A stretch of DNA of 35,633 bases from Bacteroidota bacterium (GCA_023457935.1 JAEXBA010000010.1:1-35633); one strand, 5' to 3'; shown: positions 1 to 9,320, counted from the first letter of the stretch. Translations and numbers: made by a program. Notes: generated from the sequence alone by a model not told the origin.

Positions 1-1005
1 GCGTTCGGACATTCCGGAGAAGATGCCATCGCCAGTTATTTTGAACGAAACGAAGCAGACCTGAAAACCCATTTTAATGAGAAGGAATGGGCGGATTTGG
101 TGAATTTTGAAGGAAACGCGAACGCAATACGCGTTCTCACCCATCAGCAGAACGGCAAGGACGAAGGCGGAACTCAGCTCACCTTCACCACGCTGGCGAG
201 TATTGCAAAATATCCGTCCGAAGCCATTGCAAAGAAAAAAGGAATCATCCACAGAAAGAAATTCGGTTTTTTTCAGAATGAAAAAGAAACATTTCTTGAA
301 ATTGCCAAAACGGTGAATATGATTCAGGAAAGTGAACATCCGGTGATTTTCAAAAGACATCCGTTTGTTTGGCTTGTTGAAGCGGCCGACGATATCTGTT
401 ACAATATCATTGATATGGAAGATGCTCATCGCCTCGGAATCGTTTCTACTTCCGACTGTGAAAATCTTTTCTTTGATCTGATAAAATCAGAGAATCAGAA
501 TACGGAAAGAGTAGAGCAGAAACTGGCCTATCTTACCAATGCCAACGAAAGGATTTCCTATCTGCGGGCAAAAGTAATCAATGCTTTAATCAATAAATCG
601 GTGCGGATTTATCAGGATAATTTTGAAAAAATCGTAAGCGGAGAGCTTAATCAGGCATTGCTGGATATTTATCGGAATGACAATCCAGCGCTTCAGGAAA
701 TTGAAAGCTTTTCCGTTGCTGAAATTTACGGTCATAAAGCGGTTGTTGAAATAGAAAACGCCGGTTACAATGTGATGTATGAACTTCTGAATCATTTCAT
801 TCCTTCCGTCCTGAAAGCCAAAGATGAAAGAAAATCGTATGATAAAATGGCGCTGAAACTCCTTCCTAAACAGTTTCATTATGAAAACGGAACCGATTAT
901 CAGAAGGTTTTGGGTGTCATTGATTTCGTTTCCGGGATGACCGATAATTTTGCTACCGATCTTTACCGTAAAATTAAAGGAATCGATATTGGAATGACGA
1001 TGTAA
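1..1005 (+). CDS. dgt: dGTPase (deoxyguanosinetriphosphate triphosphohydrolase), 5' end outside window
   Basis: The reading frame is open from base 1, and its first residues (FGHSGEDAI, then VNFEGNANAIRVLTH) match the segment just after the HD metal site in Dgt-type dGTPases. These enzymes hydrolyse dNTPs, classically dGTP, to the deoxynucleoside and triphosphate. 334 codons remain, so about 100 residues, including the HD-motif histidines and aspartate, lie upstream of the window. An ATG-initiated ORF could be drawn from an internal codon near base 97, but the homologous sequence continues upstream, so this is a partial gene and not a short one. The retained region includes FVWLVEAADDICYNIIDMED, the helix carrying the later conserved aspartate of HD hydrolases. 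The call is firm. Physiological substrate preference cannot be read from sequence. Confidence 0.93.
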   Translation, partial: AFGHSGEDAIASYFERNEADLKTHFNEKEWADLVNFEGNANAIRVLTHQQNGKDEGGTQLTFTTLASIAKYPSEAIAKKKGIIHRKKFGFFQNEKETFLEIAKTVNMIQESEHPVIFKRHPFVWLVEAADDICYNIIDMEDAHRLGIVSTSDCENLFFDLIKSENQNTERVEQKLAYLTNANERISYLRAKVINALINKSVRIYQDNFEKIVSGELNQALLDIYRNDNPALQEIESFSVAEIYGHKAVVEIENAGYNVMYELLNHFIPSVLKAKDERKSYDKMALKLLPKQFHYENGTDYQKVLGVIDFVSGMTDNFATDLYRKIKGIDIGMTM

Positions 1006-1085
1006 TTCGTTCGCAGATTCATTAAGTTTTTGTAACTTTTTACAGTATTTTTCTACTAATCAATATAAACTTAAAAACAACTATT

Positions 1086-2021
1086 ATGGGATTTATCGGA
1101 GTAATTATTTTTCTGGGACTGGTGATTTTGTTCGCCTCCTTTTTCATTGTAAAGCAGCAGGACGCTGCCATTGTAGAGCGTTTTGGTAAATTCCATTCGG
1201 TCCGTCATGCAGGATTTCACCTGAAAATTCCGGTAATAGATCAGATTGCGCGCAGACTGAACCTGCGTATTCAGCAGCTGGACGTTATTATTGACACAAA
1301 AACCCTGGATAATGTTTTCGTAAAGATGAAAGTTTCTGTGCAGTATCAGGTTATTAAAGATCAGGTTGCAGATGCTTTTTATAAACTGGAATATCCGGAA
1401 GGGCAGATTACCTCTTTCGTTTTTGATGTGGTTCGTGCAGAAGTTCCGAAAATGCGTTTGGATGATGTTTTCGTAAGAAAAGATGACATTGCAATTGCCG
1501 TAAAAGGGGAACTTCAGGAAGCGATGAACAGTTATGGTTACGATATTATTAAAGCGCTGGTTACCGATATCGATCCGGATGAACAGGTAAAACATGCGAT
1601 GAACCGTATTAATGCTGCAGAACGTGAGAAAACCGCGGCAGAATATGAATCTGAAGCACAGCGAATCCGTATTGTTGCCGTGGCAAAGGCAGAAGCAGAA
1701 TCCAAGAAACTTCAGGGTCAGGGTATTGCAGACCAGAGAAGGGAAATTGCAAAAGGTCTGAAAGAATCTGTTGAAATGCTGAATAACGTGAACATCAATG
1801 CTGCAGAAGCTTCGGCGCTGATTGTTGTTACACAGCATTACGATACGCTTCATTCCGTTGGTTCCAATAACAGAAGTAACCTTGTTCTTTTGCCAAATTC
1901 ACCAACAGCGGCAAGTAATATGCTGAATGATCTTGTGGTTTCCATGGCAGCAACTCAGCAGTTTGCAGATCTGGATAAAAGCAATCTACCGGATCCGCCG
2001 AAAAGACACGGACACAGTTAA
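1086..2021 (+). CDS. SPFH/band 7 (stomatin/prohibitin-like) membrane protein
   Basis: This 311-aa protein has one N-terminal membrane segment (about residues 3-23, GFIGVIIFLGLVILF) followed directly by an SPFH/band 7 domain (about 25-200). A charged Ala/Glu-rich coiled-coil stretch follows (about 170-220, with AEREKTAAEYESEAQRIR). This is the layout of bacterial stomatin homologues and of plant hypersensitive-induced reaction proteins. They oligomerise on the membrane and organise lipid microdomains or regulate membrane proteases. There is no NfeD or FtsH partner beside it, so the specific role is unknown. The start is the ATG that directly precedes the membrane segment. A near-consensus -7 box (TATTTTTC, 1046-1053) lies upstream, and a strong palindromic terminator follows 16 bases after the stop. 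Confidence 0.92.
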   Translation: MGFIGVIIFLGLVILFASFFIVKQQDAAIVERFGKFHSVRHAGFHLKIPVIDQIARRLNLRIQQLDVIIDTKTLDNVFVKMKVSVQYQVIKDQVADAFYKLEYPEGQITSFVFDVVRAEVPKMRLDDVFVRKDDIAIAVKGELQEAMNSYGYDIIKALVTDIDPDEQVKHAMNRINAAEREKTAAEYESEAQRIRIVAVAKAEAESKKLQGQGIADQRREIAKGLKESVEMLNNVNINAAEASALIVVTQHYDTLHSVGSNNRSNLVLLPNSPTAASNMLNDLVVSMAATQQFADLDKSNLPDPPKRHGHS

Positions 2022-2036
2022 TTTATCATAGTAAAG

Positions 2037-2069
2037 AAAAGCGGAATTCAATTGAATTCCGCTTTTTTT
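2037..2069. terminator. Bidirectional Rho-independent terminator
   Basis: A perfect palindrome spans 2037-2066 with core GCGGAATTCAATTGAATTCC. It is followed by a T-run on the plus strand and by a T-rich tract on the minus strand. It separates the convergent band 7 and DUF962 genes and can stop transcription from both. Confidence 0.9.
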
Positions 2070-2075
2070 ATGGTT

Positions 2076-2411
2076 TTATTTCTTCTGAAGCTCTGCGCTT
2101 TTTTCCTTGAATCTTAATTTACCGGTCAGAAGTTCAAAGAACATTTTGAAATCGGAAAATAAACTCCATACAGGATGTCTGAAAGTTACAGGTCTGTTTT
2201 TCTCGAAAATTGCATGTGAAAGCCACGCAAAACCGTATCCTACAATCGGGATATACCACAGAAATCTCTCTTTACCGGAATAAATAACGTATCCGATCAC
2301 GAAAAAGATAACACCGGTTCCGATAAAATGAAAAATCCTCGTCCACATTTTGCTGTGTTCGCTGAGGTAAAACCGATAAAATTCTGCAAAACTGCTGATT
2401 CTTTGTTCCAT
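2076..2411 (-). CDS. DUF962/Mpo1-like small membrane protein
   Basis: This 111-aa protein has the DUF962 (Mpo1-like) pattern: an N-terminal FAEFYRFYLSEHSKMWTRIF motif, then HFIGTG at the start of a hydrophobic pair of segments (about 27-70), then GYGFAWLSHAIFEKNRP containing the conserved His and Glu. The yeast relative Mpo1 is an iron-dependent dioxygenase of fatty-acid alpha-oxidation in the ER membrane. Bacterial members are mostly uncharacterised, so enzymatic activity here is inference only. The start is fixed by family alignment and sits 5 bases after a consensus -7 box, implying a leaderless mRNA. Confidence 0.88.
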   Translation of the reverse strand: MEQRISSFAEFYRFYLSEHSKMWTRIFHFIGTGVIFFVIGYVIYSGKERFLWYIPIVGYGFAWLSHAIFEKNRPVTFRHPVWSLFSDFKMFFELLTGKLRFKEKSAELQKK

Positions 2412-2415
2412 GCAT

Positions 2416-2423
2416 CAAATGTA
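2416..2423 (-). promoter_or_regulatory. Bacteroidetes -7 box (TACATTTG) for the DUF962 gene
   Basis: The minus strand reads TACATTTG, an exact TAnnTTTG match, ending 5 bases before the ATG at 2411. Transcription should start at or next to the start codon. Confidence 0.7.
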
Positions 2424-2488
2424 GAAACTCGGAAGCCACATTACTTACAGAATTGTAGCAGTTATCTTACGAAATTCACGCCAAGAAA

Positions 2489-4174
2489 CTATTGAAGGTC
2501 GCCGTTCATTTTCTTTTCAAGTTTGCTGTTTTTCATGCCGTAGAGGAAGTAAATCAGCAGTCCGAGCACAAACCAAAGCCCGAACCAGAACCAGTTGTTA
2601 TGCGTCATTCCGGTAAGAAGATAAAGGCAGGACGAAAGGCCCAAAAGCGGAATCAGCGACAGATTTTTGGTAAATGAAAGGTATACGAGAACAAAGTTAA
2701 TCAGGATATAAATAAAAACCGATAAGCGGAATTCACCTTCTTCCGGATGGCTCCAGTCCATTATATTCCGGAAAAATTCCGGCTGCCAGAACCAGAAAAA
2801 CAAAAGACCTCCCAAAAAGAGAACGGGAAAAATATACTTCGAATTGAAATAAGGCATGTGAAAACGGCCTTTCAGCTTTTCCTTCTGAGGCATGAGCAAA
2901 ATTCCGCCGTTAACAAGTACAAAAGCGAAGATGGTTCCGATACTCGTGAAATCAAGAATGAAAGATTTATCAGTAAAAAGAATCGGTAATCCCACTGCAA
3001 TTCCCGTGATAATGGTTGCAAAGGCAGGCGTTTTGAATTTTGGATGAATTTCAGAGAACTTTTTCGGCATCAGTCCGTCGCGGCTCATGGCGTACCAAAT
3101 CCGTGGCTGTCCCATCTGAAAGACCAGTAAAACTGATGTAATTGCGATAATCGCTGTAACGGCAACCACAAATTCCATCCACGGAATATTACCGTTCTGC
3201 GGCGCGAAAATAAACGCTAAAGGATCGCCTACACCTTCGAATTTTCGGTAATCTACCATTCCGGTAAGAATCAGCGTAAGACAAATATAAATGACGGTTG
3301 AAAGAACCAGCGAAATAATCATTCCGCGCGGAAGATTTTTCTGAGGATTCTTGGTTTCTTCAGAAAGAACACTTAAAGCATCAAACCCGATGTACGCGAA
3401 GAAAACTCCGGAAACGGCAGCCATTACACCGGAAAATCCGTTCGGCATAAAACTGTGTGTTCCGCTACTGTCCACCGGCGTCCAGTTGTCTGCATTCATG
3501 TACAGTACGCCTACGCCGATAATCAGAAATATAACAGCAATTTTCAGAATAACAAGCAGATTATTGAAGTTCTTGCTTTCCTTCACGCCAATATACACAA
3601 GAGCGGTAATCAGGGCATTAATCACAAGCGCAGGAACATCCAGAATAAATTTAATGCCTGCAACAATAGGAGCGGAAGTCCACGCATTCACCAGTTCTTT
3701 GTTTTCAGAACCGTTCAGAAAAGCTTTGTGCGCTTCGGGGTAACTTGTTGAAAGATAATCCGGCACATGCATTCCGAGTCTTTCCAGGAACGAAGTGAAA
3801 TAGTCGCTCCACGAGAACGCAACATAAATATTTCCGAAAGAGTATTCCATGATCAGCGCCCAGCCGATAATCCACGCAATAAGTTCACCGAAACTTGCAT
3901 AAGCGTAAGTGTAGGCCGAACCGGCAGTGGGAATACGGCTCGCAAATTCTGCATACGACATTGCCGTGAATCCGCACGCCAGACCACAGATAATATACAG
4001 GGAAATCACGCCCGGACCGCCGCGGAAAATCGCTTCACCCAAACTGCTGAAACTGCCGGCACCGATAATCGCAGCCAATCCGAAAAAGACAATATCCCAG
4101 ACGCCGAGAACGCGGTTAAGATGTGTTGAATGATCGTTTTCGCTATAGTGTTTTCTCCTGAAAAGTTGATTCAT
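2489..4174 (-). CDS. APC-superfamily amino acid permease
   Basis: The protein is about 561 aa with 12-14 hydrophobic segments. Its N-terminal signature (GVWDIVFFGLAAIIGAGSFS, then PTAGSAYTYAYASFGELIAW) is that of amino acid/polyamine/organocation permeases, closest in style to the cationic amino acid transporter branch. It is expected to import amino acids across the inner membrane by cation symport or exchange. The substrate cannot be fixed from sequence. A longer frame would start at a TTG at 4195, but that codon lies in the -7 promoter box, so the ATG at 4174 (MNQLFRRKHY) was chosen. The gene stands alone between an outward-facing DUF962 gene and the divergent TPR gene. Confidence 0.93.
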   Translation of the reverse strand: MNQLFRRKHYSENDHSTHLNRVLGVWDIVFFGLAAIIGAGSFSSLGEAIFRGGPGVISLYIICGLACGFTAMSYAEFASRIPTAGSAYTYAYASFGELIAWIIGWALIMEYSFGNIYVAFSWSDYFTSFLERLGMHVPDYLSTSYPEAHKAFLNGSENKELVNAWTSAPIVAGIKFILDVPALVINALITALVYIGVKESKNFNNLLVILKIAVIFLIIGVGVLYMNADNWTPVDSSGTHSFMPNGFSGVMAAVSGVFFAYIGFDALSVLSEETKNPQKNLPRGMIISLVLSTVIYICLTLILTGMVDYRKFEGVGDPLAFIFAPQNGNIPWMEFVVAVTAIIAITSVLLVFQMGQPRIWYAMSRDGLMPKKFSEIHPKFKTPAFATIITGIAVGLPILFTDKSFILDFTSIGTIFAFVLVNGGILLMPQKEKLKGRFHMPYFNSKYIFPVLFLGGLLFFWFWQPEFFRNIMDWSHPEEGEFRLSVFIYILINFVLVYLSFTKNLSLIPLLGLSSCLYLLTGMTHNNWFWFGLWFVLGLLIYFLYGMKNSKLEKKMNGDLQ

Positions 4175-4192
4175 AATTAATCTAGATTGAAA

Positions 4193-4200
4193 CAAATGTA
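4193..4200 (-). promoter_or_regulatory. -7 box (TACATTTG) of the permease gene
   Basis: An exact TAnnTTTG match on the minus strand, ending 18 bases upstream of the ATG at 4174. It predicts a leader of about 15 nt and excludes the alternative TTG start at 4195. Confidence 0.75.
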
Positions 4201-4333
4201 ATGAATTCAGATAAAAACTGTTAAAATGACGTTAAATTTTTGCCCGCCAGCAAGTGCTTTCAAAAAGTACAGGCTTGGTTTTTGCTGTGTTAAACGTGAA
4301 GTGTATGATCCTCTTACATTAACAAACTTTAAG

Positions 4334-4342
4334 TTATCCACA
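4334..4342 (+). other. DnaA-box-like 9-mer
   Basis: The sequence TTATCCACA at 4334-4342 is an exact DnaA-box consensus. It is followed at once by an imperfect second copy (TTTCCACA, 4344-4351). It lies between the divergent permease and TPR genes. A single good match is expected by chance now and then, and no cluster of boxes was seen. Confidence 0.35.
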
Positions 4343-4429
4343 TTTCCACATTAACTGCGAACTTGTACAGGCAATAAGAAAATACTATTTTCGTTGATTA
4401 AATGTGACTAATTTTTTTAGCCAGAAATT

Positions 4430-7390
4430 ATGAATTCAAAAAAACTAATTGTTGCTTCAGCCGTTTTCTTTTACGGACTTTCCGAAGCACAGCAGTCTGC
4501 ATATTACAGCAATAAGGAAAATTACCGTTTCGAACTTGCCGAAAACCTTTACCAAACCAAAGTCTACAATGCGGCTCAGTACGAATATGCGCAGCAGTAT
4601 TTCTATAATGAATCGCTTTCAAGGTCTCGTAAGGAAGCAGCGCAGTTCTTTGACAATGTAATCGGAGTGGTACTTCAGAAGAACCATGCAGAAGAAGGTT
4701 TGGCGGCTTTTATGAAAGAGTATCCGAACTCGGCCTACTTTGCACAGGCCAATCTTCCTCTTGCTGATTATTATCTTGCGCAGAAAGATTTCGAAAAAGC
4801 ACTGGAAACATTGAAGAAAGTAAACCAGTATCAGCTTTCGCGTGAAGAAAATACAGATTATATTCTGAAGCTGGGTTATGCGAAATTCATGACCGGCGAC
4901 CGCAGAGGCGCTATTGAAGCGCTTGAGGAAGCTTATCAGAACGGCGATCCTGCTGCAAAAGGTGATGTGGCTTATATGCTGGGACACCTTTATTATGCAG
5001 AAAAGCAGAATGACCAGGCTTTCCAGTATTTTGATTCTATAAAGGACGATACAAAATATGCGCAGCTTGTGCGTCCGTATTACGTTCAGCTGTTTTTTAA
5101 CGATAAAGATTACGACAGAGCCATTGCCGAAGGAAATGAGCTTCTGAACTTCAATATTTCCGACACTTATAAGGCCGAAGTTCACAAAATCATCGGAGAA
5201 AGTTATTTCATGAAGGGCAGCTATAATGAAGCCTATCCGCATCTGAAAACTTATCTCGACACACAGGCGAATCCAAGTGAAAGCGATCTTTACGAGATGG
5301 GATTTGTGGCGGCCAAACTTCAGAAATATGATGAAGCGGTGTCGTATTACAATCAGTTAATCAACTCAAGTTCGGCGCTTTCGCAAAATGCTTATTATCA
5401 GCTTGGAAATGCGTATCTGCAAACCAACAAAAAGCAGGAAGCGCTTTCTGCATTTCGTTCGGCTTACCAAATGAATTATGATGCGGACGTACAGCAACTC
5501 GCACACGAACAGTACGCCAAACTGAGCTACGATATAGGAAACCCTTTTGAAGCTGCACCAACGGTTATTCAGAATTACATCAATCAGTATCCTTCCGACC
5601 AAAACACTGCTGAAATGAAGCGTTTACTGGTAAAATCCTATCTGTATTCAGGAAATTATCAGGAAACACTTGCGGCCATCGACAAACTGCCGAATTCTGC
5701 ACCTGAAACCGATAAAATTGATCAGGAAGTATCGTATCTGCTCGGAACAGAAGAATTCAACAAAGGAAATTACGATGCTGCAGAACGTTATCTGCTTCGA
5801 AGTCTGGAATTCAATATCAATAAAGAATTTTACAACCGCGCGCTGTATTGGTTAGGTCAAACCTATTATCAGAAAGGCAATTATCCATCTGCAATTGTGC
5901 GTTATGAAAGACTTCTTGACGCTTCTTTCCCGGAAAGACAGCAGTTGCCTTATGATTTGGGTTATGCGTACTTCAAATCCCAGAAATTTGAAAAAGCACA
6001 GCAATATTTCAAAGAATATCTCAAGAATCCAAAAACCGAGTTTAAAAGCGATGCAGAACTTCGTTTGGCTGATACGCACTACGCCGCAAACGATCTGAAT
6101 GAAGCCGTAGCGATTTATGACAAAGCTGAAAATGCAGATGACTATACACTGTTTCAGAAATCCATGGCGTTAGGGTTTAAAGGAGATCACGCTGCAAAAA
6201 TTTCTTCCCTGAAGAATCTTATTTCGCAGTATCCGAATTCGGAGTATGTGGATGACGCTAACTATGAAATCGCCGCTGCGTACGCTGCACAGAACGATCA
6301 TCAGTCATCAAACGAATACTTCACAAAAGTAATCAGCAGCGGTACAGATAAAGATTTGATTGCAAATGCTTCCATCTACAGAGCTCAGAATTATATTGAT
6401 CTTGGGCAGAGCGATAAAGCGCTGTCTGAACTGAGAGCATTGGGAAATCAGTACCGCAATACGGCTTATGCTTCAAAAATTGTTCAGGCATCACGACCGA
6501 TTTACCTGAAAAATGGTGACATCAGCGGTTATCAGGATTTTGCAAGAAGCTTAGGCGTGCGTATTGACGCTTCGGAAATTGATGAAATCAATCTGTCCAC
6601 AGCCAAGCAGTTTTACGCGAAGAAAGAATACCAGAGCGCCATTCCTTTATATGAAAAATATCTTACGCAGAATCCGACCGGAGAAGGCCTTTATCAGGCA
6701 CAGTACGAGTTGGGAGAAAGTTATTTTCAGACCGGAAATCCAACAAAAGCACTTTTGGTTCTTCAGGACGTAGCGTCTGTTCAGAATGATTATCAGGAAG
6801 ATGCACAGACCAGAATTTCGCAGATTTATCTTGCACAGGGAAATACAGCGGAAGCCAAGAAATATCTTGAAAACCTTGCTTCTTCGTCCAATACGAACAT
6901 CAGAAACTTTGCTGCTATTGAGCTGATGAAGATTTACGCTGATGAAAAGAACTTCAGTCAGGCTGAAAAATATGCCGGGACAGTTCTAGCAAATCCGAAA
7001 AATCCGTCTTCGGTACTTGAAAGTGCCAGAGTTATCAAAGCGCGCTCTTTGATGAACAGCGGGAAAGACAAAGATGCGCAGAATGCCTACGCAGCGCTGG
7101 AAAAATCCTCCAATACTGAGGTTGCGGCCGAGGCGCTGTATGCTAAAGCATTTTATCAGAATAAATCAAAATCATACAAATCATCCAACGAAACCATCTT
7201 TAAACTCGCCAACAATTACGCTTCTGAAGATTACTGGGGCGCAAAGGCACTTGTGGTGATGGCGAAAAACTATATCGGTCTGAAGGACAATTATCAGGCA
7301 AGTTATACAGTGGATCAGGTGTTGGCCAATTATCAGGATTTTCCTGACGTAATTGCTGAAGCCAGAGAAGTAAAAAAACAAATCAAGTAA
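4430..7390 (+). CDS. Large secreted/periplasmic TPR-repeat protein
   Basis: This 986-aa protein starts with a Sec signal peptide (MNSKKLIVASAVFFYGLSEA, cleavage near residue 20) and is then almost wholly tetratricopeptide repeats. Repeats recognisable by eye include YYAEKQNDQAFQYFDSIKDD, YYNQLINSSSALSQNAYYQL, YWLGQTYYQKGNYPSAIVRY and YELGESYFQTGNPTKALLVL. TPR arrays are protein-binding scaffolds, and no catalytic domain is visible. The next gene starts 38 bases after the stop with no terminator between, so the two are probably co-transcribed. This suggests that the TPR protein acts in the periplasm with the beta-barrel encoded downstream. Such TPR/barrel pairs recur in flavobacteria (my recollection, not checked). 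Function is otherwise unknown. Confidence 0.9.
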   Translation: MNSKKLIVASAVFFYGLSEAQQSAYYSNKENYRFELAENLYQTKVYNAAQYEYAQQYFYNESLSRSRKEAAQFFDNVIGVVLQKNHAEEGLAAFMKEYPNSAYFAQANLPLADYYLAQKDFEKALETLKKVNQYQLSREENTDYILKLGYAKFMTGDRRGAIEALEEAYQNGDPAAKGDVAYMLGHLYYAEKQNDQAFQYFDSIKDDTKYAQLVRPYYVQLFFNDKDYDRAIAEGNELLNFNISDTYKAEVHKIIGESYFMKGSYNEAYPHLKTYLDTQANPSESDLYEMGFVAAKLQKYDEAVSYYNQLINSSSALSQNAYYQLGNAYLQTNKKQEALSAFRSAYQMNYDADVQQLAHEQYAKLSYDIGNPFEAAPTVIQNYINQYPSDQNTAEMKRLLVKSYLYSGNYQETLAAIDKLPNSAPETDKIDQEVSYLLGTEEFNKGNYDAAERYLLRSLEFNINKEFYNRALYWLGQTYYQKGNYPSAIVRYERLLDASFPERQQLPYDLGYAYFKSQKFEKAQQYFKEYLKNPKTEFKSDAELRLADTHYAANDLNEAVAIYDKAENADDYTLFQKSMALGFKGDHAAKISSLKNLISQYPNSEYVDDANYEIAAAYAAQNDHQSSNEYFTKVISSGTDKDLIANASIYRAQNYIDLGQSDKALSELRALGNQYRNTAYASKIVQASRPIYLKNGDISGYQDFARSLGVRIDASEIDEINLSTAKQFYAKKEYQSAIPLYEKYLTQNPTGEGLYQAQYELGESYFQTGNPTKALLVLQDVASVQNDYQEDAQTRISQIYLAQGNTAEAKKYLENLASSSNTNIRNFAAIELMKIYADEKNFSQAEKYAGTVLANPKNPSSVLESARVIKARSLMNSGKDKDAQNAYAALEKSSNTEVAAEALYAKAFYQNKSKSYKSSNETIFKLANNYASEDYWGAKALVVMAKNYIGLKDNYQASYTVDQVLANYQDFPDVIAEAREVKKQIK

Positions 7391-7427
7391 AACCTCGGAT
7401 CTCGTCGCACGAAACTCGAAAACTATT

Positions 7428-9191
7428 ATGAACAAGAACATTCAAAAAATATTTCTATTAGGACTGATGGTTTCCTCAACAGCCGTTTTTTCTCAGATTA
7501 AGGAAGAACAGCTGATTCTGGACCGTAAACGCGAACCGGAAGTCAGAAAAATAGAGAAAAAGAAAACTTCCGTTGAAACCGTGAAAAACTATCCGCCTGA
7601 AGCAAAATCGGCAGATCCGGTGAACTACAATATTACAGACGTTCCCGCGGTTTCGGATTTCAAAACATCCACGATTCAGGGTTCGGATATTTCGCCGAGA
7701 TTTGATTCGGAGTTTCAGAAAAATTACCTCCGTTTCGGAATGGGGAATTTCGGAAAAGTGTTGGGCGATGCCAATATTTCTACGATGCTGGAAAATAAAA
7801 TGGAAATTGGCGGCGACGTTCATTTTCTTTCAACCACAGGCCTGAAAAATGAATTTCCGTGGGATTCCAATGCGTCGGATATGACACTGGGTGCTTTTCT
7901 GAATAATTTCGGGGAAAAAGGAAAATTAAATCTGAATGCAGAATTCGGACTTCAGGATTACAATTATTACGGAATCTACGCGCTTCAGCCGGAAGCGGGA
8001 ATTGATCTTCAGCAGAAGGTAACCCAGGTAAAAGTAAACGGATTCTATGATTTTTACAGCAACGAAATCCTTAATGATATCCGTGTGAAAACCAATTTTC
8101 TTACTGATCATTTTGATGCTAAGGAAAGCAGGGGAGAACTCGCAATGAATCTCTCAAAGCACGGCTGGGAACTCAATGATTTTACAGTAAACGGTGATCT
8201 TGGCCTTGGTTTCGCGGCTCAGAAAACTGATTTCTCTTTGCTGGATGCCAACAGCTCCAGCTATTTCGACGGAAAGATTTCACCAAAAATTACTTTCTTT
8301 AAAGGTAAGTCCTACCTGATGATCGGTTCTGATTTTGATTTTCTGACCGGAAATTATTCCAACCTCTCCACCGGTGAACAGAAGATGGACAGAACCTACT
8401 GGTTTCCGAGAGCTGAATTCCTGTACGATTACACTGATGCACTGAAATTTTTTGCCGGTGTGGACGGCGGACTGAACCTCAATTCATACGGAAATATGCT
8501 GGCAGAAAATCCTTATCTGGTTTCTGATCAGCTGCTTAAACCGACGGAGACAAAATACCATCTGTATGCTGGTTTAAAAGGCGATATCGATCAGAATGTA
8601 AAATACAGTGTTTCTACCGGATGGGCAAAGGTAAACGACATTATGTTCTTCAGCGCAAACAGTATTTTTGATAATTTTCTGACGCTGAACCGCTCAGCTT
8701 ATAATTATGCGAACACATTCTCTGCGCAGTATGCCGACGGCTCTGTTTTTGACATTACGGGAAGTATCCAGTATTTTCCTTTGGAAAACCTGGCGCTGGA
8801 TGCCAATCTGGATTTCAGACAGTACAATATTGAAGATAAATGGGATATTTATAATAAACCGGTGGTACGCGCAGACATCGGGGCAAAATACTCGCTGCTG
8901 GATAAGAAACTGAATCTTGGATTCAAAGGTTATTTTGTTTCGCAAAGAATAACAAATTCATTTGAGATTACAGATGCCGGAACGGTTCCTGCAACGTACA
9001 GCATTACAGAAGATACGGCAGACAAACTTCCGGGATATGCAGATTTTAATCTGTCAGCGGAGTATAAAGTTCATAAAAATTTCAGTATTTTCGCGCTCGG
9101 AAACAACCTTCTTAATTCCAGCTACGAAACCTTCAAAGGTTATAAAGTACTGGGCGCACAGATTGTTGGCGGTGTGAAAGTCACTTTTTAA
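7428..9191 (+). CDS. Outer-membrane beta-barrel protein, TonB-receptor-like without plug
   Basis: The protein is 587 aa with a signal peptide (MNKNIQKIFLLGLMVSSTAV, cut near FSQ). A charged linker rich in Lys/Glu/Arg follows (about 25-60). The rest is alternating amphipathic beta-strands with many aromatic residues, ending in Phe (VGGVKVTF), the usual C-terminal signature for BAM-dependent barrel insertion. The barrel resembles the C-terminal part of TonB-dependent receptors, but no plug domain, TonB box or SusC-type N-terminal domain is visible. It may therefore be a passive channel or a structural barrel. It lies directly downstream of the TPR gene and probably shares its transcript. Annotation pipelines may label it TonB-dependent receptor. 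The missing plug makes active import uncertain. Confidence 0.85.
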   Translation: MNKNIQKIFLLGLMVSSTAVFSQIKEEQLILDRKREPEVRKIEKKKTSVETVKNYPPEAKSADPVNYNITDVPAVSDFKTSTIQGSDISPRFDSEFQKNYLRFGMGNFGKVLGDANISTMLENKMEIGGDVHFLSTTGLKNEFPWDSNASDMTLGAFLNNFGEKGKLNLNAEFGLQDYNYYGIYALQPEAGIDLQQKVTQVKVNGFYDFYSNEILNDIRVKTNFLTDHFDAKESRGELAMNLSKHGWELNDFTVNGDLGLGFAAQKTDFSLLDANSSSYFDGKISPKITFFKGKSYLMIGSDFDFLTGNYSNLSTGEQKMDRTYWFPRAEFLYDYTDALKFFAGVDGGLNLNSYGNMLAENPYLVSDQLLKPTETKYHLYAGLKGDIDQNVKYSVSTGWAKVNDIMFFSANSIFDNFLTLNRSAYNYANTFSAQYADGSVFDITGSIQYFPLENLALDANLDFRQYNIEDKWDIYNKPVVRADIGAKYSLLDKKLNLGFKGYFVSQRITNSFEITDAGTVPATYSITEDTADKLPGYADFNLSAEYKVHKNFSIFALGNNLLNSSYETFKGYKVLGAQIVGGVKVTF

Positions 9192-9213
9192 GACCGTTTT
9201 CATGTTTCCTTCC

Positions 9214-9285
9214 GGGCTCATAGTTTAATGGATAGAATTAAAGATTCCGGTTCTTTAGGTTGAGGTTCGATTCCTCATGGGCCTA
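9214..9285 (+). tRNA. tRNA-Arg (anticodon CCG)
   Basis: A full cloverleaf can be drawn. The acceptor stem is GGGCTCA with TGGGCCT (G1-U72 and U5-G68 wobbles), and the D-arm is the arginine-type GTTTAATGGATAGAA. The anticodon stem AAAGA/TCTTT encloses loop TTCCGGT, giving anticodon CCG. The T-arm is TGAGG-TTCGATT-CCTCA and the discriminator base is A. The 3' CCA is not encoded. It reads the rare CGG codon. The gene begins only 22 bases after the barrel stop codon and is followed by a terminator. Confidence 0.95.
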
Positions 9286-9293
9286 CTTATTTT

Positions 9294-9320
9294 AAAAGAG
9301 ACTTTTCTGAAGTCTCTTTT
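9294..9320 (+). terminator. Terminator after tRNA-Arg
   Basis: An 11-bp stem (9294-9304 with 9310-9320; core AAAAGAGACTT) with a 5-base loop, whose right arm ends in TTTT. It starts 9 bases after the tRNA. Confidence 0.85.

Noticed and set aside
7391..7427. CTCG-rich phrases between the TPR and barrel genes as a REP element
   Set aside because: It is only 37 bases with loose repetition and has no clear inverted structure.
4430..9191. TPR/barrel pair as a SusC/SusD polysaccharide utilisation locus
   Set aside because: The barrel lacks the SusC plug and N-terminal domain, the TPR protein lacks a lipobox and SusD motifs, and there are no glycoside hydrolase genes beside them.
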